64,000 nucleotides of DNA from CAG-390 sp964522215 (GCA_964522215.1 CAZFVR010000007.1:5417-69416); one strand, 5' to 3'; shown: positions 25,820 through 35,198, counted from the first letter of the stretch. A program made the numbers and translations. Notes: generated from the sequence alone by a model not told the origin.

Positions 25820-26938
25820 TCAATCAATAAACCCGCGCAGGTGTCTTGCACGGCTGGGGTGGCGCAGCTTGCGAAGCGCCTTGGCCTCGATCTGACGTAT
25901 ACGCTCACGCGTGATATCAAACTCCTTGCCGACCTCCTCAAGTGTGCGGCAACGTCCGTCATAAAGACCGAAGCGAAGCTTTATCACATGCTCCTCGCGG
26001 GGCGTGAGGGTGTGCAGCTCGCGGTCAAGCACCTCACGCAGGATGGTCTGCGATGCGGCATCCGCGGGTGCGGGGGTCTCCTCATCCGGAATGAAATCGC
26101 CAAGGTGGGTATCCTCCTCCTCGCCGATAGGTGTTTCAAGAGATACGGGCTCCTGCGCTATCTTCATGATCTCGCGCACCTTTTCGGCGCTCATGCCCAT
26201 CTTTTCGCCTATCTCGTCGGCGGTCGCCTCGCGCCCGAGCTCCTGCAGCATCTGGCGCTGATATCTGTTTACCTTGTGGATGGTCTCCACCATGTGTACG
26301 GGGATCCTTATCGTTCTTGCCTGGTCGGCGATAGCGCGGTTTATGGCCTGGCGTATCCACCAAGTAGCGTATGTTGAAAATTTGTATCCCTTTGTGTAGT
26401 CAAACTTTTCTACCGCCTTCATAAGGCCGAGGTTGCCCTCTTGGATAAGGTCAAGGAAGAACATGCCCTTACCGACGTATCTTTTTGCAATGCTAACGAC
26501 CAGTCGCAGGTTGGCTTCGACCAGCTTGTCCTGAGCCGCTTGACGCTCCTCCGCCGGCTTTGTTTCATCCGTCATGATCTTTGCAAGCTCCAGCTCGCTA
26601 TCCGAATCAAGCAGCGGCACGCGGCCTATCTCCTTGAGGTACATGCGCACCGGGTCATCGATGGTAAGACCCTCCGACTCAAGGATCTTTTCCATGTTTT
26701 CACCAACGCCAAAGTTTTCCACTTCGCTCTCGATCTTGTCCATCTCCGAGCTTGACATGTCAGCGCCAACAGGTATGCCGCCCTCCTCAAGCGCATCATA
26801 CACCTTGTCCATCTTGTCTATGTCATAGCCAAGATCGTCCAGCGCATCGTCAAAGTCACTGCCGGTCAGACCGCCGTTTTTGCCCTTTTCGATGAGCTCG
26901 TTAACATCCATCTTTTTCTCGTTCACTTCGATATCCAT
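25820..26938 (-). CDS. sigA: Primary sigma factor SigA/RpoD
   Basis: 372 residues, the size of Firmicutes SigA. Region 1.2 starts near DDPVRMYLKEIGRVPLL; region 2 contains the core-binding and -10 recognition helix (YATWWIRQAINRAIADQ); region 3 follows; region 4 ends with the -35 recognition helix (TLEEVGKEFDITRERIRQIE). A short acidic N-terminal region (about residues 1-75) replaces the longer region 1.1 of Proteobacteria. Downstream of dnaG by about 150 nt, the macromolecular synthesis operon order; rpsU is not present in front. Directs RNA polymerase to the TTGACA/TATAAT promoters seen throughout the window. Confidence 0.97.
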   Translation of the reverse strand: MDIEVNEKKMDVNELIEKGKNGGLTGSDFDDALDDLGYDIDKMDKVYDALEEGGIPVGADMSSSEMDKIESEVENFGVGENMEKILESEGLTIDDPVRMYLKEIGRVPLLDSDSELELAKIMTDETKPAEERQAAQDKLVEANLRLVVSIAKRYVGKGMFFLDLIQEGNLGLMKAVEKFDYTKGYKFSTYATWWIRQAINRAIADQARTIRIPVHMVETIHKVNRYQRQMLQELGREATADEIGEKMGMSAEKVREIMKIAQEPVSLETPIGEEEDTHLGDFIPDEETPAPADAASQTILREVLDRELHTLTPREEHVIKLRFGLYDGRCRTLEEVGKEFDITRERIRQIEAKALRKLRHPSRARHLRGFID

Positions 26939-27091
26939 TTGTTTGCTCTTCCTTTCGGTATGTGTGCGGCACGCGCCGCGAGGGGAATATATGTTTTAAT
27001 TATATTTGGATCTGTTTTTTGATGCTCCGTGCGAGCATAGATATTTGATATCAATATCGGTCAGTATTAATTGTTGCCGGCTTTGGCTTTT

Positions 27092-28870
27092 TTATCCTTT
27101 TTCTTTTTTGGCAGCAAGTGCACGGCGGCGCGCCTCAAGATCCTCGGCCACCGTTGCATCGCCTGCGCGTTTTTGCCTGTCAGCGGAAAGCACCGCCGCC
27201 GCCGCGAACAAAACCTCCGCGCCGTTTTGCGTCAGCTGCTCACGCCGCTTGCGGCAACGCTCAAGCCGGCTGACCTCATCCGGGGAGAATGACTCCCCGA
27301 GCAGTGAAAAGGAGAACCCGCCCTCGCTCCGATAGATACGGCAGATCTCGCCAAAGGCACGCCGCCCGAACTCGGTAAAAAAGTCAGCCTCCGTAAGCCC
27401 CAGCCGCCCGGATGCCGCCGCCTCGCGGTGTGCATCATCAAGCAGCAAAAGCCCCAGCACCGTCTCCTCTGCCGCGGCCGCACGCGGATTTTTTGCCGCA
27501 TCCGGGTTCACGCGGTCGCCAAAATCGCGTATTGATGCCACAGCCGTTCTGCTAAGCTCTGATGCCTGCTCCTTTTTGCGCTTGGCACGCTCCCGCTCAA
27601 CATCGCGTTTTATAACATCTGCAGGCAGTGAGAGCTGCTCTGCCGCCCTAAATATATATATCTCGCGCTCGACGTTTGAATAATAATCTGATATTATCTT
27701 TACAAGCTCCTCCGCCGCGCGAAGCCTGCCCTGCTGATCGGTCAGATCATATTTTGCGAGCACCGCCGAGGATCTAAACTCAAACCCTGTACTGCTTTTG
27801 TCAAGCAGCATAGAAAAGCGTGCGCCGCCGAACTTTTTTATATATTCGTCCGGATCCTTTGCGCCATCGATCTTCAGCACGCGCACCTCAACACCAACAC
27901 CGCCGAGTATGCGCATGGCCTTGTTTGCGGCTTTGATGCCCGCCTCATCCGAGTCGTAGCAGATGATGACCTCCTTAGTGTACTTGGCCATGATCCGTGC
28001 GTGCTCCTCGGTTATCGCCGTGCCGAGCGTTGCCACCGCGTTTTCAAACCCCGCGGCATGCAGGGCGATAACATCCATATAGCCCTCGCAAAGTATCATC
28101 CTGTCGGCACATTTTGCCTTGGCAAAGTTGAGGGCAAAAAGGTTGCGGCTCTTTTTAAAGGCGGGAGTATCCGATGTGTTTAGATATTTCGGCTTTGAAT
28201 CATCCATCACTCGCCCGCCAAAGGCCACCACGTTGCCCGCCACATCGATTATCGGGAACATTACGCGGTTGCGAAAATAATCATAGGTCTTGCCGTTTTG
28301 GCGGCTTTTGCCGCAAAGGAAGCCGGCTGTCATCTCCTCATCGGTATAGCCGAGCCCGCGCAGATATCTTGTAAGCAGACCAAAATCATTTGGCGAATAG
28401 CCAAGGCCGAAATGCTTTATCGTTGCGCCGCTGAGCGCGCGCTTTGAGGAGAGATACTCAAGCGCTTCTCCACCGTACCGCGGATCATACAGGCATTTGT
28501 GAAAAAATCTTGCCGCCTCGCGGTTCATATCAAGCACGCGGCGGCGGGATACACCGCCCGCATCTTTTTTTGAATCGTTATGTACCTCAATGCCGGCACG
28601 TGCGGCCAAAAACTCGATAGCCGCCACATAGTCAAGATTTTCTATCTTTCTGATAAACGTGACCACGTCCCCGCCCGCGCCGCAGCCAAAGCAGTAAAAA
28701 TGCGGCGATTGATCGTTGGGGAACACGGTAAAGGAGGGCGATCTTTCATTGTGAAATGGACATATGCCTACCAAATTTGAGCCGGCACGCTTGAGCGTTA
28801 CATAGCTGCCTATTATCTGCTCTATGTCACTGCGCGCCACTACCTCGTCTATGACCTCGCGTGGTATCAT
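27092..28870 (-). CDS. dnaG: DNA primase
   Basis: Synthesises RNA primers for replication. 592 residues from the ATG at 28870, preceded by GGGAGGGG. N-terminal CHC2 zinc finger (CPFHNERSPSF ... FYCFGCGAGGD, C-x2-H ... C-x2-C), an RNA-polymerase core, and a TOPRIM domain with EGYMDVIALHAAG and the DSDEAG motif. The C-terminal ~150 residues form the variable helicase-binding domain. It precedes sigA on the same strand. Confidence 0.96.
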   Translation of the reverse strand: MIPREVIDEVVARSDIEQIIGSYVTLKRAGSNLVGICPFHNERSPSFTVFPNDQSPHFYCFGCGAGGDVVTFIRKIENLDYVAAIEFLAARAGIEVHNDSKKDAGGVSRRRVLDMNREAARFFHKCLYDPRYGGEALEYLSSKRALSGATIKHFGLGYSPNDFGLLTRYLRGLGYTDEEMTAGFLCGKSRQNGKTYDYFRNRVMFPIIDVAGNVVAFGGRVMDDSKPKYLNTSDTPAFKKSRNLFALNFAKAKCADRMILCEGYMDVIALHAAGFENAVATLGTAITEEHARIMAKYTKEVIICYDSDEAGIKAANKAMRILGGVGVEVRVLKIDGAKDPDEYIKKFGGARFSMLLDKSSTGFEFRSSAVLAKYDLTDQQGRLRAAEELVKIISDYYSNVEREIYIFRAAEQLSLPADVIKRDVERERAKRKKEQASELSRTAVASIRDFGDRVNPDAAKNPRAAAAEETVLGLLLLDDAHREAAASGRLGLTEADFFTEFGRRAFGEICRIYRSEGGFSFSLLGESFSPDEVSRLERCRKRREQLTQNGAEVLFAAAAVLSADRQKRAGDATVAEDLEARRRALAAKKEKG

Positions 28871-28950
28871 GCCATCCCCTCCCATATCTTTATTAATTCA
28901 TTGCGCTATCGCTGTCACGAGCCTTCACTTATAAATAATATACGCTCAAA

Positions 28951-28977
28951 AATGCCGAAATACTTTTTTTCGGCATA
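28951..28977. repeat. Inverted repeat upstream of dnaG
   Basis: ATGCCGAAA and TTTCGGCAT arms with a T-rich short loop, about 90 nt before the dnaG start. It may be a terminator or RNA-stabilising hairpin; no canonical promoter for dnaG could be fixed with confidence nearby. Confidence 0.4.
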
Positions 28978-29041
28978 ATTTTATTTTATTTTTTTAAATA
29001 TCGCATTTTTTCTGCACCGTCAGTCAGGCGGCAAAAAAATC

Positions 29042-29092
29042 GAGCATATCCGCGTGACCGATCATCGGCCCTTGCGGATATGCTCTTTTTTA
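29042..29092. terminator. Terminator between TasA-like gene and dnaG
   Basis: 12-bp perfect stem (29042-29053 with 29074-29085), flanked by TTTTTTTA on the plus strand and by a T-run (GATTTTTTTG) on the minus strand. On the minus strand it follows the TasA-like gene end at 29126. Confidence 0.8.
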
Positions 29093-29125
29093 GTTAATGC
29101 CGATCAGACTTAATGCCAACAAAGC

Positions 29126-30504
29126 TTACTCGGCACTGCGAACTACGTTGTACCACTCGCCGTCCTGTTCTACCTTGTAGCCGTCGGCGACTTTGTTCTC
29201 GNNNNNNNNNNNNNNNNNNNNNNNNNNNNNNNNNNNNNNNNNNNNNNNNNNNNNNNNNNNNNNNNNNNNNNNNNNNNNNNNNNNNNNNNNNNNNNNNNNN
29301 NGTTGTACCACTCGCCGTCCTGTTCTACCTTGTAGCCGTCGGCGACTTTGTTCTCGGAGCCGTTGGTCACACCCGGCTGGAAGTTCTTGAAAGAACCGCC
29401 GGAAATGATGATCGGACCATAGTTGGAAAATCCATCGCCAAGGTTGATCATAGCGTTATCCTGAATTTCGGTCTCAAATCTTCCACCGCTTATATTGATC
29501 CAACCATTGTTCTTATAGATAATACTTCCGCAGATAGCTTTAAAGTTGCCGGCCTCAACATTGGCAGTCGATTCACCGGTAACGCAAAGAAGCCAAGTCT
29601 GATTGTTGTCATAAGAACTGTTACTTATAACTGCACCCGTTTGCTCGGAAGAGCTATCGATAATATTCAGTGTGGAACCACGCATTACTCTAATACCAAC
29701 AGGACAAGCACCGCCACCGTTATATTCCAGTTTCTTGCCGTTAAGATCAAGAGTTACATCCTTTGTTATAAAAAGCATGCATGTTTCTTTTTCACCCCTG
29801 CTGGCATCAAGATCAGAGTCATTGGTAAAGGTAATATCATTCATAAGTTTTATAGTGCCACCCTTAGCTGCAGCATCACGGAGAGTCGGAATGTCGGTTA
29901 CGTAGTGCACATTATCTTCGACAAACTCGCCGTTGCCCTGAACAGCCTCAACTGTGTAAGCAAACGCGCAGGTCTTTTCCTGATGCTCGTTACCGGCGGA
30001 CTCGGGAAGCTCAACCTTTACATTGAGGACGATATCCGCACAACCGGGGAGCATTGTGCCTGCGGGGGTCGCTACTGCCGGTGCGGCAGCATCGTTAAGA
30101 GCAAGCACGGAGGGAACATCCTCTGCCGGCTGCTGATCAACGGTGATCTTGAGAGCGTTAAAGAAGCTTTCGTCACCCGAGGTCTTTGTAAATATGGTCT
30201 TATATTTGACCGTTACATCACTGGCGTTATGAATTGTAATAGTGAATGTGACAAAGTCACCGGGAACCATCTTATCGATAGTGATAACATTGCCCGCAAG
30301 GGTTGCAGAGGTCTCGGGCAGTGTCTCGCCGAGGTTAGAACCAAGAACAAGGCCGGAGGCTGTAGCGGTAACGCTGACCTTACCGGAGGTAACAGCTACG
30401 TTTACTTGGCTGGTGCTGGTGAACAGCGCGAAGGTGGAGCCCGCGATCAGGCTGATGCACAGCGCGATCGTGAGGATGGATGAGATCAAAACTTTCTTTC
30501 TCAT
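29126..30504 (-). CDS. TasA/camelysin-like SipW-dependent surface protein with beta-helix C-terminal part (contains assembly gap)
   Basis: ATG at 30504 with GAAAGGA upstream. The signal peptide ends in a SipW-type boundary (LIAGSTFALFTSTSQ). Residues about 30-200 match the camelysin/TasA layout of beta-strands (NVAVTSGKVSVTATA; PGDFVTFTITIHNASD). The C-terminal ~190 residues look like right-handed beta-helix rungs (GTIKLMNDITF, LDLNGKKLEY, ISGGRFE, IISGGSFKN). A 100-N gap at 29202-29301 lies close to the end and is flanked by an identical 55-bp sequence on both sides. Removing the gap and one copy restores one frame to the TAA at 29126-29128 and gives about 407 residues. Known TasA forms extracellular fibres; here the fusion to a beta-helix suggests a fibre or surface-adhesion role. 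Last gene of a SipW operon. Confidence 0.75.
29202..29301. other. Assembly gap (100 N) flanked by a 55-bp duplicate
   Basis: Exactly 100 N. The 55 bases before it (29147-29201) and the 55 bases after it (29302-29356) are identical. This is what is left when two contigs that overlap by one assembly k-mer are scaffolded without being merged, or when a tandem repeat could not be resolved. Confidence 0.95.
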
Positions 30505-30633
30505 GATACTGAAAATCCTTTCACAAAAATCTTTTATGATCCGGATCTGCGCGATCGGTAGCATTTAGGATCACTTGTAAATGATACCGACTTTGTCGGA
30601 AGCTTGCTTTGCCGCAAACTACTACGATGTAAC

Positions 30634-30860
30634 ATCCAAAACTTTAAAGGCAGCAACGACGATCCTTCAGTCACGCTTTTGCGTGCCGCCTCCCTTTACA
30701 CAAGGGATGCTTTTTGTTAGTGCACACACAGCTCGCAGCCATCAGAGGACTGTAAGACTAAAGGTGCAACTCTTGGCACGGCTCCCTTGTGTAAAGGGAG
30801 CGGCGCTCCGCGCCTGCGGGATCGTTAGATATGGTGATGCCGAAAAGTAAAGTTTTAGTT
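30634..30860. repeat. Palindromic MITE-like intergenic repeat
   Basis: An inverted-repeat element between the two TasA-like genes. A 17-nt core (TCCCTTTACACAAGGGA, 30691-30707) recurs as its reverse complement at 30783-30799. Outside it, CGATCC (30659-30664) mirrors GGATCG (30819-30825), and AAAACTTTA near 30639 mirrors TAAAGTTTT near 30847. Inner hairpins CACGCTTTTGCGTG and GCGGCGCTCCGCGC are also present. The core resembles intergenic repeats I recall as abundant in Faecalibacterium and related gut Firmicutes. It contains no ORF, so if mobile it would need a transposase from elsewhere. Confidence 0.7.
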
Positions 30861-30871
30861 GTTCCAACGTA

Positions 30872-31531
30872 TTACGATGCCCTTGTTGTGGTAACAACAA
30901 GATCAAACGCTACCGTTTGCGACTGCGCAGCATTGTTGTTCATGCGGTCTGCCTGCGGAGTGCCGTTTGGCAGCTCATCATTATAGACCGCATCGTTGAG
31001 GAACTCAACGCGAATTCTAAAGTTCTGCGTCTCGACTCCTACCGTCATCTCCCCGGCCTGTACCGACATGCCATGTGTAAGCTCGCTGAGCATATGCTCC
31101 TCGGTAGTACCGTCAAAACGCGTAACGGTGACCCGAAGCTGCTCGGCAAGCTCATTGGATCTACCCAACAAGCGAACGGTAACACTGTATGCTATGGCTG
31201 TATCGGCGTTATTTGAAAGCTCAAGCTCGGCATCAAAATAACTGCCCGGCACGATCAGGATATCCTCAGTATCAAGCCCAAAGACGTTACACTCGGTGCT
31301 TTCGGTAAGATCAAGCTCGTCACCTACAGTTACTATATGCATACGACCATTCTCATCCGGGACCTTGTACTCAAGATCGGTCCTTTTTAGGGTAACATCA
31401 AGCCGCCCCGACCGCAAATGGTTGCCTACGGACAGTGAACTTGCGGGAAGCGACAGCCAAATACCTATGATTATGCCCAAACACAGCACAAGTACCAGAC
31501 ATAAGATAAGTAAGAGTCTATTCTTTTTCAT
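30872..31531 (-). CDS. SipW-associated TasA/camelysin-like protein
   Basis: 219 residues from the ATG at 31531 (AAAGGAGGGCGAGCA upstream). N-terminal signal peptide/membrane segment (LLLILCLVLVLCLGIIIGIW), then a beta-rich domain of the camelysin/TasA type (VPGSYFDAELELSNNADTAIAYSVTV). The usual SipW-type Ala motif at the end of the signal is poorly defined, so cleavage is uncertain and it could stay membrane-anchored. It lies between sipW and the beta-helix TasA-like gene, and could be an anchor or accessory subunit of the fibre, by analogy with TapA. Identification rests on context plus fold-like pattern, not strong motifs. Confidence 0.65.
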   Translation of the reverse strand: MKKNRLLLILCLVLVLCLGIIIGIWLSLPASSLSVGNHLRSGRLDVTLKRTDLEYKVPDENGRMHIVTVGDELDLTESTECNVFGLDTEDILIVPGSYFDAELELSNNADTAIAYSVTVRLLGRSNELAEQLRVTVTRFDGTTEEHMLSELTHGMSVQAGEMTVGVETQNFRIRVEFLNDAVYNDELPNGTPQADRMNNNAAQSQTVAFDLVVTTTRAS

Positions 31532-31621
31532 TGCTCGCCCTCCTTTCATTTAATTATATATCGTCGACTGCGGCGCAATGCCGCGGTCGGCTGTATCAAA
31601 ATGTGGTTTGACTCGGACGGT

Positions 31622-32422
31622 TCAATTTGCGCTTTGTTTCTCTTTGGGCTCGTCCGTTTGATCCGCCTCGCTCGGCGCGGGCGCGGCCTGCCCCTCAAGC
31701 TCGGCCACCTTGCGGCGCAGCTCCTCAAGCTCGCTCTCCCGGAGCGCGGCCGCCTCCTGCTCCTTTTGCTTCTTTTCGGATGTCAGCACGCCTGTGATCT
31801 TCATCACCTCAAGCAAAATGATGATAAAGCAGGGGACGATGACTATAAAGATAAGTCCGAGCGGCGCCTGCAGCAGGCTTATTATAAAGCCAAGCAGAAA
31901 CACCTGCCCCGTCACCTTGCCGATAACGTAGTTGGGGCTTTCTTTTAACGATGTATCGATGATTTGTACAAGCTGTCCGCCCTCAACCAGCTTATTGTCA
32001 CCCGCAAGCTCTATGATAAAGCCGCCGCTCGGCTTTTCGGTGATCGAGATCACACGGTGAGCGATAGTCTCCTGCGTGGTGTAAACATATCTAAAGTTCA
32101 GCACATCACCCACCTGCAGGGCACGATACCATTCGTCCGCCTCGGCTTCATCCTGCGGCACCATCTGCACAAATATCATCGAGCGCACCGGAATGCTTTT
32201 GATCTTGTAGGCGGATACGTCGGTCAGCTCGCTTTTTTTCATTGAATCGGATTTTACCACCCGCATTTGGTAGCCAAACAGCTCCACTGTACCATCCGAC
32301 CCTTTTTTAGAGAATATCGTGACCGCAAGCGCGAGCACGGCAAGTGCCAAAAATATGTACAGCAATATGTCGAGGATAATATTCCCTATCTTTTTTGTTT
32401 TTGATAGTTCCTTATTTTTCAT
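31622..32422 (-). CDS. sipW: Signal peptidase I, SipW type
   Basis: 266 residues. N-terminal TM (about 13-35), catalytic Ser in VVKSDSM (about residue 58) and catalytic His in TIAHRVI (about 118) in place of Lys, i.e. the Ser-His dyad of the ER/archaeal/SipW class. A second hydrophobic stretch follows (FLLGFIISLLQAPLGLIFIV), then a charged, coiled-coil-like cytoplasmic tail rich in Glu/Lys that is longer than usual. SipW enzymes process TasA-like proteins; two such genes lie immediately downstream on the same strand, which supports the call. Promoter at 32487-32515. Confidence 0.92.
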   Translation of the reverse strand: MKNKELSKTKKIGNIILDILLYIFLALAVLALAVTIFSKKGSDGTVELFGYQMRVVKSDSMKKSELTDVSAYKIKSIPVRSMIFVQMVPQDEAEADEWYRALQVGDVLNFRYVYTTQETIAHRVISITEKPSGGFIIELAGDNKLVEGGQLVQIIDTSLKESPNYVIGKVTGQVFLLGFIISLLQAPLGLIFIVIVPCFIIILLEVMKITGVLTSEKKQKEQEAAALRESELEELRRKVAELEGQAAPAPSEADQTDEPKEKQSAN

Positions 32423-32486
32423 ATCAGTACCCCTTTTTATAGCTCGTTGCCGGATTGGTTAAAGACGGAAAGTTTTTTCACTTTGT

Positions 32487-32515
32487 ATTGTATCACAAAT
32501 CGGTGCGCATGTCAA
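32487..32515 (-). promoter_or_regulatory. SigA-like promoter of the sipW operon
   Basis: On the minus strand: perfect TTGACA (32515-32510), 17-nt spacer, TACAAT (32492-32487). Upstream 32516-32665 is A/T-rich with no gene. Confidence 0.8.
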
Positions 32516-32665
32516 TCACTTTTTTTAAAAATTCGCAATACTAAATAGATTTTTTATCAAGAATATCGCCGCAAACTTCAAAAGAGTTCATTTTCATTTC
32601 ATTTTACGGCTCCGACAAGTCAAACAACGGCATTGAGATAAAAAAATCTTGTTCACAAATGATCC

Positions 32666-32696
32666 AAGCCGCACGGCATGCGAAACCGTGCGGCTT
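32666..32696. terminator. Hairpin downstream of yigZ
   Basis: 11-bp perfect stem (AAGCCGCACGG with CCGTGCGGCTT) and a 9-nt loop, with a T-tract on the plus strand and a more distant T-run on the minus strand. It lies 47 nt past the yigZ stop and presumably terminates it. Confidence 0.65.
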
Positions 32697-32742
32697 TTTG
32701 TTCATATTTTGTTTTTAAACTTGTGATCGGTCGCGGATCGTT

Positions 32743-33366
32743 CTACGCCTGCCCAAACTCGGTGCCGTCGCGGGTGGGAGTGATCCTGCCTGCGGTCATT
32801 TCAACTATCCTTTTTTTAAGCTCATCGGCGCGCTCGGAAAGCACCAGCAGGGTCATGGTAACATCCGCGCCGAAATCGGTATCCGTTATCTTTGCGCCAA
32901 AGCGGTCAAGCTCAAAGGCTATGCGGCGATGGTCGGAATAGCCGCAGGTTATGCGCATACGCGCCATGGGGATCATGCGCAGGATGCCCGCATCCTCAAG
33001 CGCCTGCTTTGCCGCCGCGGAATATGCGCGCAAAAGCCCGCCCGTGCCCAAAAGTATGCCGCCGAAATAGCGTGTGGTGACCACAACAACATCCACCACT
33101 CCGGCCTTGCGCAGCACCTCAAGGGTCGGCACTCCGGCACTGCCCTGCGGCTCGCCGTCATCGGAATATCTCTCCGCGCCGCTCCGCAGCACATACGCCC
33201 AAACATTATGGCGCGCCGCGGGATGCTCTTTTTTTATGCTTTTTACAAATTCCGCGGCCTCGGCCTCTGTCTTTATCGGCGCACACACACCAATAAACTC
33301 GGAGCGGCGATCCTCGTACAGGCTCTCGCCGCGACCGCCGACGGTCTTATATGCATCAAATTCCAT
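32743..33366 (-). CDS. yigZ: IMPACT/YigZ family protein
   Basis: 207 residues from the ATG at 33366 (GGGAGAGCGACCA upstream; longer in-frame starts overlap hflX and are rejected). UPF0029 N-terminal domain with RRSEFIGVCAPI and HPAARHNVWAYVL, then a typical VVTTRYFGGILLGTGGLLRAYS motif. The family is widespread; in eukaryotes the relative IMPACT modulates GCN2, in bacteria the role is unclear (possible link to translation or RNA). Placed 59 nt after hflX, probably co-transcribed. Confidence 0.9.
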   Translation of the reverse strand: MEFDAYKTVGGRGESLYEDRRSEFIGVCAPIKTEAEAAEFVKSIKKEHPAARHNVWAYVLRSGAERYSDDGEPQGSAGVPTLEVLRKAGVVDVVVVTTRYFGGILLGTGGLLRAYSAAAKQALEDAGILRMIPMARMRITCGYSDHRRIAFELDRFGAKITDTDFGADVTMTLLVLSERADELKKRIVEMTAGRITPTRDGTEFGQA

Positions 33367-33424
33367 TGGTCGCTCTCCCTGTCTTTTTTGCTGTTGGCTC
33401 GAGTAGGATGGCGCGGCGATGCTT

Positions 33425-34741
33425 TTAAAGATCCGCCGCACCCGTCTCCGCCGCCGCGCCGCTGATATACTTAGCCAGCATCCCGCGAGTCTTTGCATCT
33501 GCCACGGCAACGGCTGTAATAAACTCGTCTCCGTAATCTACCGATTCCACCGCAGTCAGGCGATAGAGTGTATTCAGCTGTCCCGCCTCGCTGTTGGGGA
33601 AGCAAAACACCGTGCGTATCTTGCCCTCGCGCACTATTGATTCAAGGCAGGAGGTAAGCTCATCTATTCCCCGCCCTGTCAGCGCGGAGATGCACACAGC
33701 GCGGTTTTGCGCACCCGGCAGGACGGTGGGGGACGGTATGCCCTCCGCCTCACGGTCGCATTTGTTATAAACGACCAGGGTCGGCTTATCTCCGGCACCC
33801 AGCTCGGATAGCAGCTCCTCTGTCACGCGCATCTCGTCGGGATACTCCGGGTCGGATGCATCAACGATATGCAAAAGAATATCCGCCAGTGCCGCCTCCT
33901 CAAGCGTTGATCTGAACGCCTTAACAAGATGGTGCGGCAGTTTTCTGATAAATCCCACCGTATCTGTAAGCAGGATGCTCTCCCCGCCCGGCAGAGTGAA
34001 CTTTCGCGTGGTTGGGTCAAGCGTTGCAAAAAGCTTATCCTCGGCCAGTATGCCGGCATCCGTCAAGCGATTGAGCAGTGTGGATTTGCCTGCATTGGTG
34101 TATCCGACTATTGCCACACGCGGCATGCCGCTGCGCTCACGCGCGGCGCGAGTCACGCGGCGATTGTTCTCTACAGCCTCAAGCTCCGCCTCAAGGGCGG
34201 CAACACGGCGGGCAAGGTGACGTTTATCCGACTCAAGCTTGGATTCACCCGGTCCGCGCGTTCCTATGCCGCCGCCAAGGCGTGAGAGCTGCTTGCCCTT
34301 GCCTATCAGCCTTGGAGCGGTGTACTTCAGCTGTGCCAGCTCCACCTGCAGCTTACCCTCGGCGGTCGCCGCGTGGAGCGCAAATATATCAAGTATCAGC
34401 ATCGAGCGGTCGATAACGCGCACATCCCTCAGCTCGTCCTCAACGTTGCGGATCTGGGAGGGTGTCATCTCGCAGTCAAAAATGCAAAGCTCCGCGCCGC
34501 ATTCGTCACATATCGTCCTAAGCTCGCTTATCTTGCCGCTGCCGATGACGGTGCGCACGTCCGGGTGTTCCCTTGCCTGCACCAAGCGTGCCGCCACTCG
34601 TGCACCCGCTGTTTCGGCCAAGCGTGTAAGCTCGTCAAGGGATGCATCGCATTCTCCCTCTTTCATTTGCCCCAGCTCCACGCCAACTATCACCGCCGCA
34701 TTATCTCGTCGCTCTTCTGTTTCATGTATTGTCACTGCCAT
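33425..34741 (-). CDS. hflX: Ribosome-associated GTPase HflX
   Basis: 438 residues. N-terminal HflX domain (VIGSGKISELR; RVIDRSMLILDIFALHA; GRRG-like GGGIGTRGPGESKLE), coiled-coil linker, then a GTPase domain with G1 GYTNAGKST, G3 DTVGF and G4 NKCD. Known HflX splits stalled ribosomes after heat or antibiotic stress. Not linked to hflK/hflC here, which lie 25 kb away in another operon. Confidence 0.95.
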   Translation of the reverse strand: MAVTIHETEERRDNAAVIVGVELGQMKEGECDASLDELTRLAETAGARVAARLVQAREHPDVRTVIGSGKISELRTICDECGAELCIFDCEMTPSQIRNVEDELRDVRVIDRSMLILDIFALHAATAEGKLQVELAQLKYTAPRLIGKGKQLSRLGGGIGTRGPGESKLESDKRHLARRVAALEAELEAVENNRRVTRAARERSGMPRVAIVGYTNAGKSTLLNRLTDAGILAEDKLFATLDPTTRKFTLPGGESILLTDTVGFIRKLPHHLVKAFRSTLEEAALADILLHIVDASDPEYPDEMRVTEELLSELGAGDKPTLVVYNKCDREAEGIPSPTVLPGAQNRAVCISALTGRGIDELTSCLESIVREGKIRTVFCFPNSEAGQLNTLYRLTAVESVDYGDEFITAVAVADAKTRGMLAKYISGAAAETGAADL

Positions 34742-34930
34742 TATCTTTTTCTCCTTTTATTATATATGATGGCTCGATCGTTAAACTCAACATATAAATA
34801 TCAAATTCGTTTTTTCGGCGGCTCGATCGCTCACCCAAGGTGGGAGCCGGCTTGGGATCGGAGAAAAATGAAAGCGAGGACAAGCCGCCACATCTCTGCG
34901 CACAACTTGTCCCCGCATTCGTTACAAAGC

Positions 34931-35146
34931 TTATTTGCTGCTTGCCTCGAGTCTCTTTTTGAATTTATCAACTCTACCGCCGGCATCAACGAATTTCTGC
35001 TTACCGGTAAAGAAAGGATGGCATTTGGAGCAAATTTCAACCTTGATATCTCCGCCCTTCGGGTTGGTCGAACGAGTGCGAACGGTCTCACCGCAAGCAC
35101 ATCTGATCGTGACTTCCTCATATTTAGGATGGATACCCTCTTTCAC
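34931..35146 (-). CDS. rpmE: Ribosomal protein L31, zinc-binding type
   Basis: 71 residues from the GTG at 35146, placed by the SD GAGGTG at 35153-35158 and by the canonical start MKEGIHPKY. The upstream GTG at 35155 overlaps that SD and is rejected. Zinc ligands are CACGE and CSKCHP (C+ form). Part of the 50S subunit. It has its own promoter at 35199-35227; the 190 nt between its stop and hflX show no gene. Confidence 0.95.
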   Translation of the reverse strand: MKEGIHPKYEEVTIRCACGETVRTRSTNPKGGDIKVEICSKCHPFFTGKQKFVDAGGRVDKFKKRLEASSK

Positions 35147-35198
35147 TTTTAACACCTCGCTTCGTATAAAAATGCTGACTATATCGCAATTACGCTAT

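Noticed and set aside
29113..30483. A long plus-strand frame across the second gap
   Set aside because: Antisense to the TasA-like gene and joined only through the Ns.
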